From Bacteroidales bacterium (GTDB lineage: Bacteria > Bacteroidota > Bacteroidia > Bacteroidales > JAADJA01), in contig JAIOZL010000042.1 in assembly GCA_021740645.1 (NCBI GenBank), positions 1-41,633 of the forward strand: a stretch of DNA of 41,633 nt. The letters are read 5' to 3'. The number at the start of each line of letters is the position of its first letter. Position 1 is the first letter of the stretch. This document shows positions 18,122 through 27,391 of the stretch, in pieces. The notes below the pieces were generated by a model that made no database searches, was not told the DNA's origin, and saw only the letters and a program-made list of their open reading frames with translations. Made by a program: the position numbers and the translations under genes.

Positions 18122-19600
18122 ATGATATATCGCTGGTTTTTATCTCATCAGTGGAAGGAAATGAAGCGTTCTTCCATTTGGCAAAAAAATGTGGTTCTGA
18201 ATATTGTCCTTGGATTTATTATCCTTTTAATGCTTTCATATTTACTCTTACTGGGACTATTTATCGACCGGATCCTTGAGGAAATTGCACCGGATAAAAA
18301 TCCTGTGATATTGTTTAGTGGTGTATTGATCTATTATTTTCTATTTGAGTTTGTCCTTCGGTTTTTAATTCAAACTCTACCCACATTGAATATTGAAACA
18401 TACCTGCATCTTCCAATTAAACGGAATGCCATCGTACATTTTGTGGCTGGAAAATCCATTTTTGCCCTTGGTAATTATTTGGCCTTATTGGTTGTTATTC
18501 CTTTTGTTTTTAAAGTTGTGGTAACTGAATACAGCTATTTACAGGCATGGATTTACCTTTTTATATTTATCTGTTTTGTGTTTACCAATAATTTTTTGGC
18601 CACCTACATAAAAAGGCAGATGGTGAATAAGCCAATTATAGTTGCAATATTTGGGCTATTTGTGGTGGGGTTCGTGTTACTTGATCATTTTGCTGTTTTT
18701 TCACTGTCTTACTGGTTTTCATTCTTTTTCGAAAATATTTTGAAGCATCCGGCCCTGATAATTATTCCTGTTTTCCTGTTGATTGTTACTTATCTGATGA
18801 ACTATTATTTTTTAAGAAACAGGCTATATCCCGAGGAGGTGATAAAACGGAAAGAGGCCAGGGTAGATAGCCTGTCGGAAATCCGTTATCTGAAAGGCCT
18901 GGGCTTAACCGGACAATTGATTTCTCTGGATTTAAGGTTGATATGGCGTCACAAACGGACACGTTCCATAATTTTTATGGCGCCCCTGTTCCTGGGATAT
19001 GGATTTTTCTTTTATCCTATTCCAATGTACCGTGAAATGTATGGAATGCTAATTTTTGTCGGGATATTTATGAGTGGTGGAATGATGCTGAATTACCTGA
19101 ATTATTGTTTTGGCTATGAAAGCAATTATTTTGATAATATCCTTGTTAACTATAAAGATTTTGAAAAATATATTCGTACGAAATATATATTTGGAATTGC
19201 AATTGCTACGGTGTGTTATATCCTTACTATTCCATATTTATTTTTTGGTTGGGATATTCTCCTTATCAATTCAATGACTTTTTTATACAATATTGGTTTC
19301 CTCTCATATTTGTTGTTTTACATTTCTACGTACAGTAAAAAACGAATGGACCTGGCCAGGGGGGCAGCTTTTAACTATCAGGGAATGGGGGCCACGCACT
19401 GGCTTTCGATGTTGCCGGCCTTTCTGCTTCCGGTAATAATTTACCTTCCTTTTAGCTGGATTGGTTATCCTAAAACAGGATTGATCTTTATTGGTGTGCT
19501 AGGAGTTGTGGGTTTGCTGTTTCAAAAAACATTGTTAAACATTGTTTTCAAACAGTTTATGAGTAAACGCTACCAAATGGCAGAGGGATTCCGGGAATAG
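18122..19600 (+). CDS. DUF5687 family ABC-2-like permease
   Basis: Polytopic inner-membrane protein of 492 aa with roughly ten or more hydrophobic segments, matching the DUF5687 family of Bacteroidota. Recognisable elements are the N-terminal MIYRWFLSHQWKEMKRSSIW and the LPTLNIETYLHLPIKR loop. An ABC ATPase follows 63 bp downstream, so the two most likely form one exporter. Substrate is unknown. The 146-bp gap upstream of the gene shows no perfect -7 element. Confidence 0.83.
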   Translation: MIYRWFLSHQWKEMKRSSIWQKNVVLNIVLGFIILLMLSYLLLLGLFIDRILEEIAPDKNPVILFSGVLIYYFLFEFVLRFLIQTLPTLNIETYLHLPIKRNAIVHFVAGKSIFALGNYLALLVVIPFVFKVVVTEYSYLQAWIYLFIFICFVFTNNFLATYIKRQMVNKPIIVAIFGLFVVGFVLLDHFAVFSLSYWFSFFFENILKHPALIIIPVFLLIVTYLMNYYFLRNRLYPEEVIKRKEARVDSLSEIRYLKGLGLTGQLISLDLRLIWRHKRTRSIIFMAPLFLGYGFFFYPIPMYREMYGMLIFVGIFMSGGMMLNYLNYCFGYESNYFDNILVNYKDFEKYIRTKYIFGIAIATVCYILTIPYLFFGWDILLINSMTFLYNIGFLSYLLFYISTYSKKRMDLARGAAFNYQGMGATHWLSMLPAFLLPVIIYLPFSWIGYPKTGLIFIGVLGVVGLLFQKTLLNIVFKQFMSKRYQMAEGFRE

Positions 19601-19663
19601 ATTCAAAGGCCAGTGATCAGGAAAAAGACATAAGATTTTAAAATTTAAAGCAAAATATACAAA

Positions 19664-20359
19664 ATGATTGAAGTTAAAAATTTAAGCAAGTCATACGGGG
19701 GAACAACTGTTTTAAATATTCCTGAAATCAGTATTAAGCCAGGAGAAAGTTTTGGACTGGTTGGTAACAATGGTGCAGGCAAAACTACCTTTTTCAGGCT
19801 ATTGCTTGATCTGATCAGGGCAAACTCTGGTAACGTTTGCATTAAAGATGAGGATGTAAGCAAGTCAGGTAAGTGGAAATATTTCACCGGATCTTATCTT
19901 GATTTTCGTTTCCTGATAGATTTTCTTACCCCGGAAGAATACTTCGATTTTCTGAGAAATATACATGGTTTGTCAAAAGGAGACCTGGAACATTTTTACG
20001 AAGATTTTAAATTGTTTTTTAATGATGAAATACTGGGAAAGAAAAAGTACATCCGCGACCTTTCAAAAGGGAACCAGCAAAAAGTGGGGATAGCGGCCGC
20101 ATTAATGACCCATCCTGAGTTAGTGATCCTTGATGAACCCTATAACGGACTCGACCCTTCAACACAAATAAGGCTGAAGAATTTGCTCAACGACATGAAA
20201 GAACAAAATGGCACCACATTGTTGATATCAAGTCATGACCTGAAACACGTAACAGAGGTTTGTGACCGTATTGCTATACTCGAAAAAGGGAAGATCATAC
20301 ATGATCTTAAAACCAGTATGGATACCCTAAAGGAGTTGGAAAGCTATTTTGCGGTTTAA
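19664..20359 (+). CDS. ABC transporter ATP-binding protein, partner of DUF5687 permease
   Basis: Cytoplasmic ATPase subunit, 231 aa. Walker A is GNNGAGKT (34-41), the signature is LSKGNQQ (133-139), Walker B is LVILDEP (153-159), the D-loop is GLDP and the switch His is H191. The region where a Q-loop Gln is expected reads TGSYLDFRFL and has no Gln. It pairs with the upstream DUF5687 permease. The product is an importer or exporter of unknown substrate; the permease type favours export. Confidence 0.92.
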   Translation: MIEVKNLSKSYGGTTVLNIPEISIKPGESFGLVGNNGAGKTTFFRLLLDLIRANSGNVCIKDEDVSKSGKWKYFTGSYLDFRFLIDFLTPEEYFDFLRNIHGLSKGDLEHFYEDFKLFFNDEILGKKKYIRDLSKGNQQKVGIAAALMTHPELVILDEPYNGLDPSTQIRLKNLLNDMKEQNGTTLLISSHDLKHVTEVCDRIAILEKGKIIHDLKTSMDTLKELESYFAV

Positions 20360-20368
20360 TAGAAAATC

Positions 20369-20413
20369 GCGCAAACGTATACAATAGGATCCGCTTGTGC
20401 TTTTGGTTTTTTT
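20369..20413 (+). terminator. terminator of the DUF5687-ATPase unit
   Basis: GCGCAAACG (20369-20377) pairs with 20392-20400 with one mismatch and one G-T pair, followed by T4-GG-T7. It begins 9 bp after the stop and ends just before the convergent CHAD gene. Confidence 0.6.
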
Positions 20414-20415
20414 AA

Positions 20416-21222
20416 TTAGAGCCGAAACCCAGGATAAATATTCCTGACAATTTCATTCCTCATTATCAACCTGTCTTCAGCAATTCTTTTTTTCAAGACC
20501 CTGTATTTCTCCTCCCCATTATATTTTTTTGAATTGAAAAAGGCGTTCATATAAAGGGGTGAATTTACCAGGTCGTGCCATGTGCCAAAGTATTGTTCAA
20601 TTTCACGCAGACGTTCAATGTCCAGGCCAATTATTGTCACCTGTTTCGACAGGTATATTAAAATTTCATACAGGTAGTACAATTGCTTTATGTGGGTTCT
20701 GTTAGTATGAATACGGTGATTACTGGCCGGACTTTTTATCAATAAGGAGATGGCCTTTTGTTTATTCTGAATAAAATTCTGGCTCCGGGCCTGTACATTT
20801 TCTGATGGTATTTTTTCTATTGCTTTGAGGATTTTTTGCTCATTAAGGAGATGAGCTCTTTTATTATGAACAGTTAAATGCCTGGCAAATCTGGATATTT
20901 CAAGGTGCTCCCTTTGTTTCAGATATTCAATATATTCCGGATAAGTTTCATTGAGCAAGATCCCATAGTCCGCAACAATTTGCTGTTCTATTTGTATTTC
21001 CCTTATCTTCCCTGCAAATTTAAAGAGGGCCCGGATGTGCTTCAGTTGTTTTTTTGACTTGAACTTAGCATCCGTTAAATTTTCCACTAAAACAAACAGT
21101 GCCCGAAGACGCTTTGTACTGGTGCGCATTTTATGTATGGCCTCAACTTCAAAACTATCCTTTACGATTTGAAAGTTTTCATTAAATAAAGTAAAGTGCT
21201 CCTTGAAATAATCTCTGATCAA
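20416..21222 (-). CDS. CHAD domain protein
   Basis: CHAD domains are helical bundles rich in conserved His, Arg and Lys that bind polyphosphate. The 268-aa protein has the defining first helix EAIHKMRTSTKRLRA (His30, Arg33, Lys37, Arg38) and further basic helices ending near RNEIVRNIYPG. No CYTH domain is fused and no polyphosphate kinase or phosphatase is adjacent. The start is a TTG at 21222 with an in-frame stop 27 nt upstream. The only alternative Met (M32) falls inside the first conserved helix, so TTG is preferred. Role in polyphosphate granules is inferred from the family. Confidence 0.82.
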   Translation of the reverse strand: MIRDYFKEHFTLFNENFQIVKDSFEVEAIHKMRTSTKRLRALFVLVENLTDAKFKSKKQLKHIRALFKFAGKIREIQIEQQIVADYGILLNETYPEYIEYLKQREHLEISRFARHLTVHNKRAHLLNEQKILKAIEKIPSENVQARSQNFIQNKQKAISLLIKSPASNHRIHTNRTHIKQLYYLYEILIYLSKQVTIIGLDIERLREIEQYFGTWHDLVNSPLYMNAFFNSKKYNGEEKYRVLKKRIAEDRLIMRNEIVRNIYPGFRL

Positions 21223-21320
21223 TCCTGATGTTTTTATGGCGTAAAGTTAGAAAGAATTGTTACAATTCCAGTTTTGGAACGTCTTAACATAAATTAAACT
21301 TTCAGCGCTTATTTATTCAA

Positions 21321-21328
21321 TACATTTG
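21321..21328 (+). promoter_or_regulatory. -7 element of the DUF5686 gene
   Basis: TACATTTG, a perfect TAnnTTTG, 19 nt before the ATG at 21348. Confidence 0.55.
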
Positions 21329-21347
21329 CATTTGTAAAGAATTTTTT

Positions 21348-23816
21348 ATGCTAAAACTGTTTACCTCTGCATTACTTTTCCTTTTATACTTTTTTGGAAT
21401 TTCCCAGGAAAATCATATATCAGGGCGGGTTATCGATGCCGATTCAAGGACTTCTTTGCCTTTTGTAAATATTTTGATTAATGAGGGGAACAGGGGGGGA
21501 ACCACGGATATTGATGGAAAGTTTTCCCTGGCTACAGATGAACCCATAAAGTCTTTAAGCATAAGTTATATAGGTTATGCCCCGCAGGTTTACTTGGTTG
21601 ATCCTAAAGTTAAAAACCATATTATTAAACTAAAATCGGTTGAATACGAATTGCCGGAGTTTGTGGTTTACCCCACCGAAAATCCCGCTCACCGTATCAT
21701 TAAAAACGCGATCGCCAACCGGGATAAAAATGATCCTGAAAAACTGCCTGCTTTTGCCTATACTTCTTATGATAAAATGATTTTTACACTTGAACTCGAT
21801 TCCCTGCCCATGATGGATACACTTGAGCTTGACTCCTCTGATGAAATGCGGGAGTTTTTAGACAAGCATCATTTATTTATGATGGAGTCGGTAAGTGAAC
21901 GCAAATTCAGGGCACCTGATCATAACCAGGAAAAGGTAATCGCCACAAAGGTATCTGGCATGCAAGACCCCATCTTTGTTTTTTTACTTTCCCAATGGCA
22001 GCCCACAACCTTTTACAACGATCGCCTGGAGCTAATGGGTAAAAATTTTGTCAACCCAATAAGCCCGGGAAGTACCCGAAAATATTTCTTTTTATTACAG
22101 GATACCCTTTATTATGGCGAAACAGACACTGTGTTTATCATTTCATTCAGGCCTGGGCTAAACTCTAATTTCGAAGGTTTAAAAGGAAGGATATCCATCA
22201 ATACGAATAACTGGGCTATCCAAAATGTAATCGCTGAGCCGGCAGTTGAAAGAATGGGGATAAGTTTCAGGATCCAACAACTCTATGAACGAATTGAAGA
22301 AAACCGATGGTTTCCCACACAGTTGAATACAGAGTTTATTACTACAGCAACCATAACAGATTCATCTATTTATTTAGGGATAGGAGACATGCCGGACTCC
22401 ATACCGGAAAGTCTTACGAAAATACCATTTGGCATTGGAAAAAGCTACATACGAAATATCAACCTGGATACCACTTTTAAACGCCGGGAATTTGGCAACG
22501 TGGAGGTGGAGGTAGATCCCAATGCAGGTTACAGGAATGAAAACTTTTGGCTGGGCTACCGGGTGGATTCGCTTACAGAAAAAGAGCTCAATACCTATTT
22601 GTATATCGATAGCCTGGGAAAAGCTGAAAACTTTGACCGGATTGCCCGGAATTTTGAAAGCCTGATGACGGGTAAAATCCCCTGGGGTTATTTTGATTTG
22701 GACATGCACCGGTTTTTAAGATACAATTCATATGAAAGTTTTGCACCCGGCATAGGAATACATACCAATGAACGTTTGAGCCAGGTATTCAATATAGGCG
22801 GCTTTGCCCGTTATGGATTCAAGGATAAAAAATTAAAATACGGTGGAGACTTTACGCTCAATATTTACAATAACTGGGATTTGGCCTGGAAAGTGAAGTA
22901 TATGAAGGACGTGATGGAAACCAGTGGGGTAGAATTCTGGGATAGGGATTACAGGTTGAACAACATCGACAACTTCAGGGATTTTCATGTGCAACGAATG
23001 GAAGAGGTGGAACTCCTGAACACCAGCATCGGATTCAGGACATTCAAGTACATGAACGTAAACCTGGGATTGTCCAAATCCATGAAAAGCAATACGAACG
23101 ATTATTATTTTTCTCAGGATGTGAAAAATGAAAAGGATTTATCCAATCATTTCGAATTTACAGAAGTATCCATCGGACTGAGGTATGCTTATGGAGAAAA
23201 GTTTATCCAGAATATGCGGAAGAAAATTTCATTAGGAACTAAATACCCGGTTCTCTGGTTCCAATATACCCGTGGCATAGAAGGATTTTTGGATGGGGAA
23301 TTTAATTATAACCGATATGATATAAAAATTAATAAATCCTTTTATACCAATTATATCGGAAAAACTTCCATCAGGATTTTGGGCGGATATGTGGATGCCA
23401 ATATTCCTTATACCAACCTGTATAATGGCAATGCTTCGTTCCGTCAATTTACATTGTATGCCCCAAATAGTTTCGGTACCATGCGGATGAATGAATTCTT
23501 ATCCAATAAATATGTGGCACTTTATTTTCAGCATGATTTTGAAAAGTTGTTGCTACAGGGCAAAGTATTTAAACCTGAATTTGGGATTGCCACCCACATT
23601 GCCTTTGGTTGGCTCGACTTTAATGATAGTCATTCAGGCATTGATTACAAAACCATGGAAAAGGGATATTATGAATCTGGACTATTGATCAATAACTTAC
23701 TGAATATTCAAATCTACTCCCTCGGAATTGGGGCTTTTTACCGTTATGGGCCCTATACCTTTAAAAATGGTTGGAATAATGTGGGAGCAAAGCTGACGTT
23801 GAAGTTTGCATTTTGA
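21348..23816 (+). CDS. DUF5686 outer-membrane protein with carboxypeptidase-regulatory-like domain
   Basis: Large secreted protein of 822 aa. A signal peptide (about 1-20) precedes a carboxypeptidase-D regulatory-like beta-sandwich (about 24-90: ISGRVIDADSRTSLPFVN, SISYIGYAP). The DUF5686 body follows, and its second half has alternating, aromatic-rich strands that end in a terminal Phe (KLTLKFAF), as in outer-membrane barrels. This is the usual architecture of the family in Bacteroidota. Function is unknown; it is not a TonB receptor because no plug domain is present. It stands alone; the promoter of the next gene overlaps its stop codon. Confidence 0.85.
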   Translation: MLKLFTSALLFLLYFFGISQENHISGRVIDADSRTSLPFVNILINEGNRGGTTDIDGKFSLATDEPIKSLSISYIGYAPQVYLVDPKVKNHIIKLKSVEYELPEFVVYPTENPAHRIIKNAIANRDKNDPEKLPAFAYTSYDKMIFTLELDSLPMMDTLELDSSDEMREFLDKHHLFMMESVSERKFRAPDHNQEKVIATKVSGMQDPIFVFLLSQWQPTTFYNDRLELMGKNFVNPISPGSTRKYFFLLQDTLYYGETDTVFIISFRPGLNSNFEGLKGRISINTNNWAIQNVIAEPAVERMGISFRIQQLYERIEENRWFPTQLNTEFITTATITDSSIYLGIGDMPDSIPESLTKIPFGIGKSYIRNINLDTTFKRREFGNVEVEVDPNAGYRNENFWLGYRVDSLTEKELNTYLYIDSLGKAENFDRIARNFESLMTGKIPWGYFDLDMHRFLRYNSYESFAPGIGIHTNERLSQVFNIGGFARYGFKDKKLKYGGDFTLNIYNNWDLAWKVKYMKDVMETSGVEFWDRDYRLNNIDNFRDFHVQRMEEVELLNTSIGFRTFKYMNVNLGLSKSMKSNTNDYYFSQDVKNEKDLSNHFEFTEVSIGLRYAYGEKFIQNMRKKISLGTKYPVLWFQYTRGIEGFLDGEFNYNRYDIKINKSFYTNYIGKTSIRILGGYVDANIPYTNLYNGNASFRQFTLYAPNSFGTMRMNEFLSNKYVALYFQHDFEKLLLQGKVFKPEFGIATHIAFGWLDFNDSHSGIDYKTMEKGYYESGLLINNLLNIQIYSLGIGAFYRYGPYTFKNGWNNVGAKLTLKFAF

Positions 23817-23841
23817 AAAAACGATTAAATCCTTATCTTTG
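23812..23841 (+). promoter_or_regulatory. promoter of the AI-2E family gene, -33 TTTG and -7 TATCTTTG
   Basis: TTTG at 23812-23815, an 18-nt spacer, then TATCTTTG at 23834-23841, 17 nt before the ATG. The -33 element overlaps the last codon and stop of the upstream DUF5686 gene. Confidence 0.6.
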
Positions 23842-23858
23842 TTTAAAACAGAAAATAG

Positions 23859-24953
23859 ATGAAATTCAATTATAAAGTCCTTGGTGGTATCCTAACTTTT
23901 TTACTGGGCGTATTTCTGGCCTGGCGTTTTTCTGATATCCTTGTTTACGTTTTGCTGGCCGGGGTGCTCTCCTTTATAGGGCAGCCCATCGTGCGGTTTA
24001 TTGATAGATTGCACTTCAGGAAATATGAAATGCCTCATACTATTAGTGCAATATTTTCTCTTTTCGTCCTTATTGTTATTTTCACTTCCCTGTTTATGAT
24101 CTTCGTTCCCATCATCAACAGGCAGGCCATCGTAATTTCTTCTATCGACTTTCAATACCTGGGAAAACAAATGGAGCTTCCACTGCAAAATTTAGAAACC
24201 AAACTTCTGGAGTGGAACCTGCTTGAAAATGACCAGACCTTAGAAGCTATGATTGCTACGGAGTTGGAATCGGTGTTAAACATGGCTTCAATTAAAAATA
24301 TTTTTGGCAATGTCGTGGGATTAGCTGGCAGTGTTTTTATTGGAATTTTTTCAGTTGTATTTTTAACTTTCTTTTTCCTAAGGGATGAACACCTCTTTTT
24401 TAATGGGATTATGTTGTTTGTTCCACAAAATTATGAAGATAAGGGGGCTAAGATTTTAAGTGATACGCGGCATTTATTGTCACGGTATTTTGTTGGATTA
24501 AGTGTAGAACTCTTATCAATGATGACTTTAATTGCTATAGGCCTTACCCTGTTTGGGGTGGAGGGTGCATTGTTAATTGGGTTTTTAGGTGGCCTTATGA
24601 ATGTGATTCCCTATCTGGGTCCTATAATTGGTGCATTTATGGGGGTGGTAATTGGTGCCACCAGTAACCTAAGTCATGGCATGTATGAAGATATAGTTCC
24701 CATTTCCATTATTATACTGGGCACTTTTGCGGTCGCCAATTTGATTGATAATTTCATTCTTCAACCCCTTATTTATTCCACAAGTGTAAAAGCACACCCC
24801 ATCGAAATTTTCCTCGTTATTTTAATGGCCGGAAGCCTGGCAGGAATACCCGGGATGATTTTAGCCATTCCAAGTTATACGGTTTTAAGGATCATTGCCA
24901 AACAGTTTTTCAGTGGTTCGAAACTGGTACAGAAGATTACAGAGAATATTTAA
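23859..24953 (+). CDS. AI-2E family transporter (YdiK/PerM-like)
   Basis: Inner-membrane protein of 364 aa with about eight hydrophobic segments. It has the family's conserved C-terminal half: FLGGLMNVIPYLGPIIGA, then NLIDNFILQPLIYS and the HPIEIF block. Members have been linked to autoinducer-2 export (TqsA) and Na+/H+ antiport, but substrates vary and cannot be read from sequence. A central soluble segment lies at about 85-145. The radical SAM gene starts 15 bp downstream and is probably cotranscribed. Confidence 0.9.
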   Translation: MKFNYKVLGGILTFLLGVFLAWRFSDILVYVLLAGVLSFIGQPIVRFIDRLHFRKYEMPHTISAIFSLFVLIVIFTSLFMIFVPIINRQAIVISSIDFQYLGKQMELPLQNLETKLLEWNLLENDQTLEAMIATELESVLNMASIKNIFGNVVGLAGSVFIGIFSVVFLTFFFLRDEHLFFNGIMLFVPQNYEDKGAKILSDTRHLLSRYFVGLSVELLSMMTLIAIGLTLFGVEGALLIGFLGGLMNVIPYLGPIIGAFMGVVIGATSNLSHGMYEDIVPISIIILGTFAVANLIDNFILQPLIYSTSVKAHPIEIFLVILMAGSLAGIPGMILAIPSYTVLRIIAKQFFSGSKLVQKITENI

Positions 24954-24968
24954 TCCAATATTTTTTTA

Positions 24969-25979
24969 ATGTCTATTCGCGATACTTTAAATATACTATC
25001 GAAACTGAACTTTACCCGTTTATGGAATATGCTTCTGATGCAAAAAAGCTATTACCTGAGCTTATTGTTCAAAAGGCCTGTTGTCTGGGGCAAACCTTTT
25101 AGTATATCCATTGAACCAACCACATCCTGTAACCTGCGTTGCCCCGAATGCCCCTCAGGCCTTCGTAAATTCTCCCGGAATACGGGCATGCTGAATTTTG
25201 ATCTGTATAAGAAGATCGTGGATGAAATCGGTAGCAAGTTGGTGTACATGATACTGTACTTCCAGGGTGAACCTTTTCTTAATCCGTCATTTTTCGAAAT
25301 TGTAAAAGATGCACATCAGCGCAAAATATATACCGCTACTTCTACCAATGCTCATTTCCTTACAGAAGAAAACGCCCGAAAAACAGTGGAGTCGGGCCTC
25401 GACCGTATTATTGTTTCGCTGGATGGAATTGGCCAGGATACATATGCTGCTTACCGGGTAGGAGGAAGGTATAAACGCGTAATTGATGGAATTGAAACTT
25501 TGGTGAAAACCAAAAAGGAGTTGAAGTCGAAAACTCCTCACATCATTCTTCAGTTTATTGTTTTTGCTACCAATGAGCATCAAATTGAGGAGGTGAAAGC
25601 ACTGAGCAAAAAACTGGGTGTGGACGAATTGCAGCTAAAATCTGCCCAGGTGTATGAATATGAAAACGGGAATCCTTTGATCCCTAAAAATGAGAAATAC
25701 TCAAGGTACCGGCAAAGGAGAGACGGCAAGTGGGAGATTAAAAATGACTTCCCTAATAAATGTTATCGTATGTCTGTCTCATGTGTAATTACCTGGGACG
25801 GGTTAGTTGTTCCCTGTTGTTTTGATAAGGATGCCATCCATCAGATGGGCGATTTAAAAAAAGATTCTTTTGACACAGTTTGGAAAAATCCGGAATACCA
25901 AAAATTCAGAACACGGGTCATTACCAAACGAAAAGCCATTGATATCTGCCGAAATTGTACGGAGGGGATGAGGTTGTAA
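24969..25979 (+). CDS. radical SAM / SPASM domain protein
   Basis: Iron-sulfur enzyme that cleaves S-adenosylmethionine; 336 aa. The radical SAM cluster ligands are C54, C58 and C61 in CNLRCPEC. The C-terminal SPASM region carries further cysteines in VSCVITWDGLVVPCCFDKD and CRNCTEG, expected to hold auxiliary 4Fe-4S cluster(s). The N-terminal 40 residues (LLMQKSYYLSLLF) are amphipathic and may touch the membrane. SPASM enzymes often modify peptides, but I see no small precursor peptide next to it. It follows the AI-2E gene by 15 bp. Substrate unknown. Confidence 0.9.
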   Translation: MSIRDTLNILSKLNFTRLWNMLLMQKSYYLSLLFKRPVVWGKPFSISIEPTTSCNLRCPECPSGLRKFSRNTGMLNFDLYKKIVDEIGSKLVYMILYFQGEPFLNPSFFEIVKDAHQRKIYTATSTNAHFLTEENARKTVESGLDRIIVSLDGIGQDTYAAYRVGGRYKRVIDGIETLVKTKKELKSKTPHIILQFIVFATNEHQIEEVKALSKKLGVDELQLKSAQVYEYENGNPLIPKNEKYSRYRQRRDGKWEIKNDFPNKCYRMSVSCVITWDGLVVPCCFDKDAIHQMGDLKKDSFDTVWKNPEYQKFRTRVITKRKAIDICRNCTEGMRL

Positions 25980-25990
25980 TTTTACCTCAG

Positions 25991-26225
25991 TATATTTTAT
26001 AATTATAAGAACTCCCTCTCCTCTCAGGAGAGGGTTGGGGCGTGGTGTTTTCCATGGTTAGTATATTTTCAAAACGAAATCAAATTTAATACCGCCCTCT
26101 CTGCCCTTCGGGCATCTCTCCCAGGGGGAGAGAACAGAGTTCATTAAGGTTAAAGCAAATCAAAGACTATATTTTAAAATTATTTATAACTCCCTCTCCT
26201 TTAAGGAGAGGGCTGGGGTGAGGTG
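25991..26225. repeat. intergenic hairpin repeat cluster (two direct copies plus a related unit)
   Basis: Copy 1 (26011-26047) and copy 2 (26189-26225) are 37 bp each and match at 32 positions. Both read ACTCCCTCTCC, then a short loop, then GGAGAGGG followed by a TGGGG tail. Copy 2 has a 10-bp perfect stem. Between them, 26091-26133 has a related GC-rich unit (GCCCTCTCTGCCC, a TTCG-capped hairpin, then a CTCTCCC/GGGGGAGAG hairpin). Each unit is preceded by TATATTTT at 25991, 26062 and 26168. The cluster fills the gap between convergent genes and contrasts sharply with its AT-rich surroundings. Confidence 0.75.
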
Positions 26226-26236
26226 AACATTACGCC

Positions 26237-27298
26237 TTACTTTTTTACAACTAAGCCATCTTCAACCAACTGCTCAAACTGATCTTTTAATGTCTTATCT
26301 ATTGGGATGTAGTCCATCCCTAATTCTCTCCGGCTTTTAGTGTTATCAAAATTTAATTTGATCCCGATATTTTTCAAAACAAATTTACGGGTTAGTCCGG
26401 CTTTTGGGGCAATAAGCCAAATTAGTGCTTTGGGAACTTTGCTTTTGGGGAATGGATAATCCGAACCAAATTGTTTACGCAGGATTTGCGCCATGGAGTA
26501 GAAAGAAGCACTTTCGTTACAGGTGATATGCCTGCCTTTTGCTTCTGGGGTATATCCGGCTTTGATGTGAGCTTTGGCTACATCGCGCACATCCACAATT
26601 CCAAACCACAGCTCGGGTGCACCTGATTTAAATGTTCCATCAGCCATTTGAATGATGGTGCTGATACTGGTGGAATCGGTTCGTTTTGTCAGGGATGGGC
26701 CGAGTACAAATCCGGGGTTTATGGTAACCAGGTCCCATTGGTCTTGTTTTTCAACCATTTCCCAAGCTTCCTTTTCGGCAATCGTTTTTGAAAAGGAATA
26801 TGGCTGGTGGCTGATGGAGGAGGAGGTATTCCAAACATCTTCCGTTAGTATGCCATTGGGTGTACTAAGTACGTCTTTATTATCCCCATAGATGGCAGCC
26901 ATACTGCTGGTTAAAACTACCCTTTTGACCGTTTTACTGCGGTTAGCAGATTCCAGTACATTTCTGGTTCCTGACTTTGCCGGTTCGATTAATTCTTTCC
27001 GGGCATCTTTTAAGCCATTAATAAAAAATGGTGAAGCCGTATGCATAACTAGCTCACATCCAGCCGTGGCTTCATCAAAACCGCCCACTTTTAATAAGTC
27101 AGCTTCAAAAATCTTCAAATCACCTTTGCTCTTTTTAGCAATATCAACAAGATGACCATATTTATTTTGCTGTACCTTATTCCGAACGGTGGTATGTACG
27201 GTATGTCCATCTTCCAGTAATAGTTTAATGATCCAGGATGCAATGTATCCGCTTCCTCCGGTTACCAGTACAGGTTTTGTTTTTTCAATTGTCTTCAT
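26237..27298 (-). CDS. NAD(P)-dependent epimerase/reductase, dihydroflavonol-4-reductase-like (extended SDR)
   Basis: Extended short-chain dehydrogenase, 353 aa, cytoplasmic. The Rossmann motif is GGSGYIA (14-20), followed by a basic region suggesting NADP (TVRNK). Catalytic residues are Ser131/Ser132 in LTSSMAA and Tyr167-x3-Lys171 in PYSFSK. Similarity is to the plant dihydroflavonol/cinnamoyl-CoA reductase-like clade that is widespread in bacteria with unclear aldehyde or ketone substrates. The ATG has a decent AGAAGG ribosome binding site upstream, uncommon in this window. It stands alone, followed by the intergenic repeat cluster. Confidence 0.87.
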   Translation of the reverse strand: MKTIEKTKPVLVTGGSGYIASWIIKLLLEDGHTVHTTVRNKVQQNKYGHLVDIAKKSKGDLKIFEADLLKVGGFDEATAGCELVMHTASPFFINGLKDARKELIEPAKSGTRNVLESANRSKTVKRVVLTSSMAAIYGDNKDVLSTPNGILTEDVWNTSSSISHQPYSFSKTIAEKEAWEMVEKQDQWDLVTINPGFVLGPSLTKRTDSTSISTIIQMADGTFKSGAPELWFGIVDVRDVAKAHIKAGYTPEAKGRHITCNESASFYSMAQILRKQFGSDYPFPKSKVPKALIWLIAPKAGLTRKFVLKNIGIKLNFDNTKSRRELGMDYIPIDKTLKDQFEQLVEDGLVVKK

Positions 27299-27391
27299 TT
27301 ACCTTCTTCGTATTTTATTTCGTTTTTTACTCATAAATTACAGATTAATTCAGGTATAACTGGTAATTCATACAAATGTTCAAAAGCTATT

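Noticed and set aside
24969..25979. RiPP (modified peptide) cluster around the SPASM radical SAM gene
   Set aside because: No short precursor-like open frame, peptidase or peptide exporter next to it; the 25980-26236 gap is a repeat cluster without coding capacity.
26011..26225. CRISPR-like appearance of the repeated 37-bp units
   Set aside because: Only two true copies with five mismatches, palindromic and spaced by 141 bp, with no cas genes nearby.
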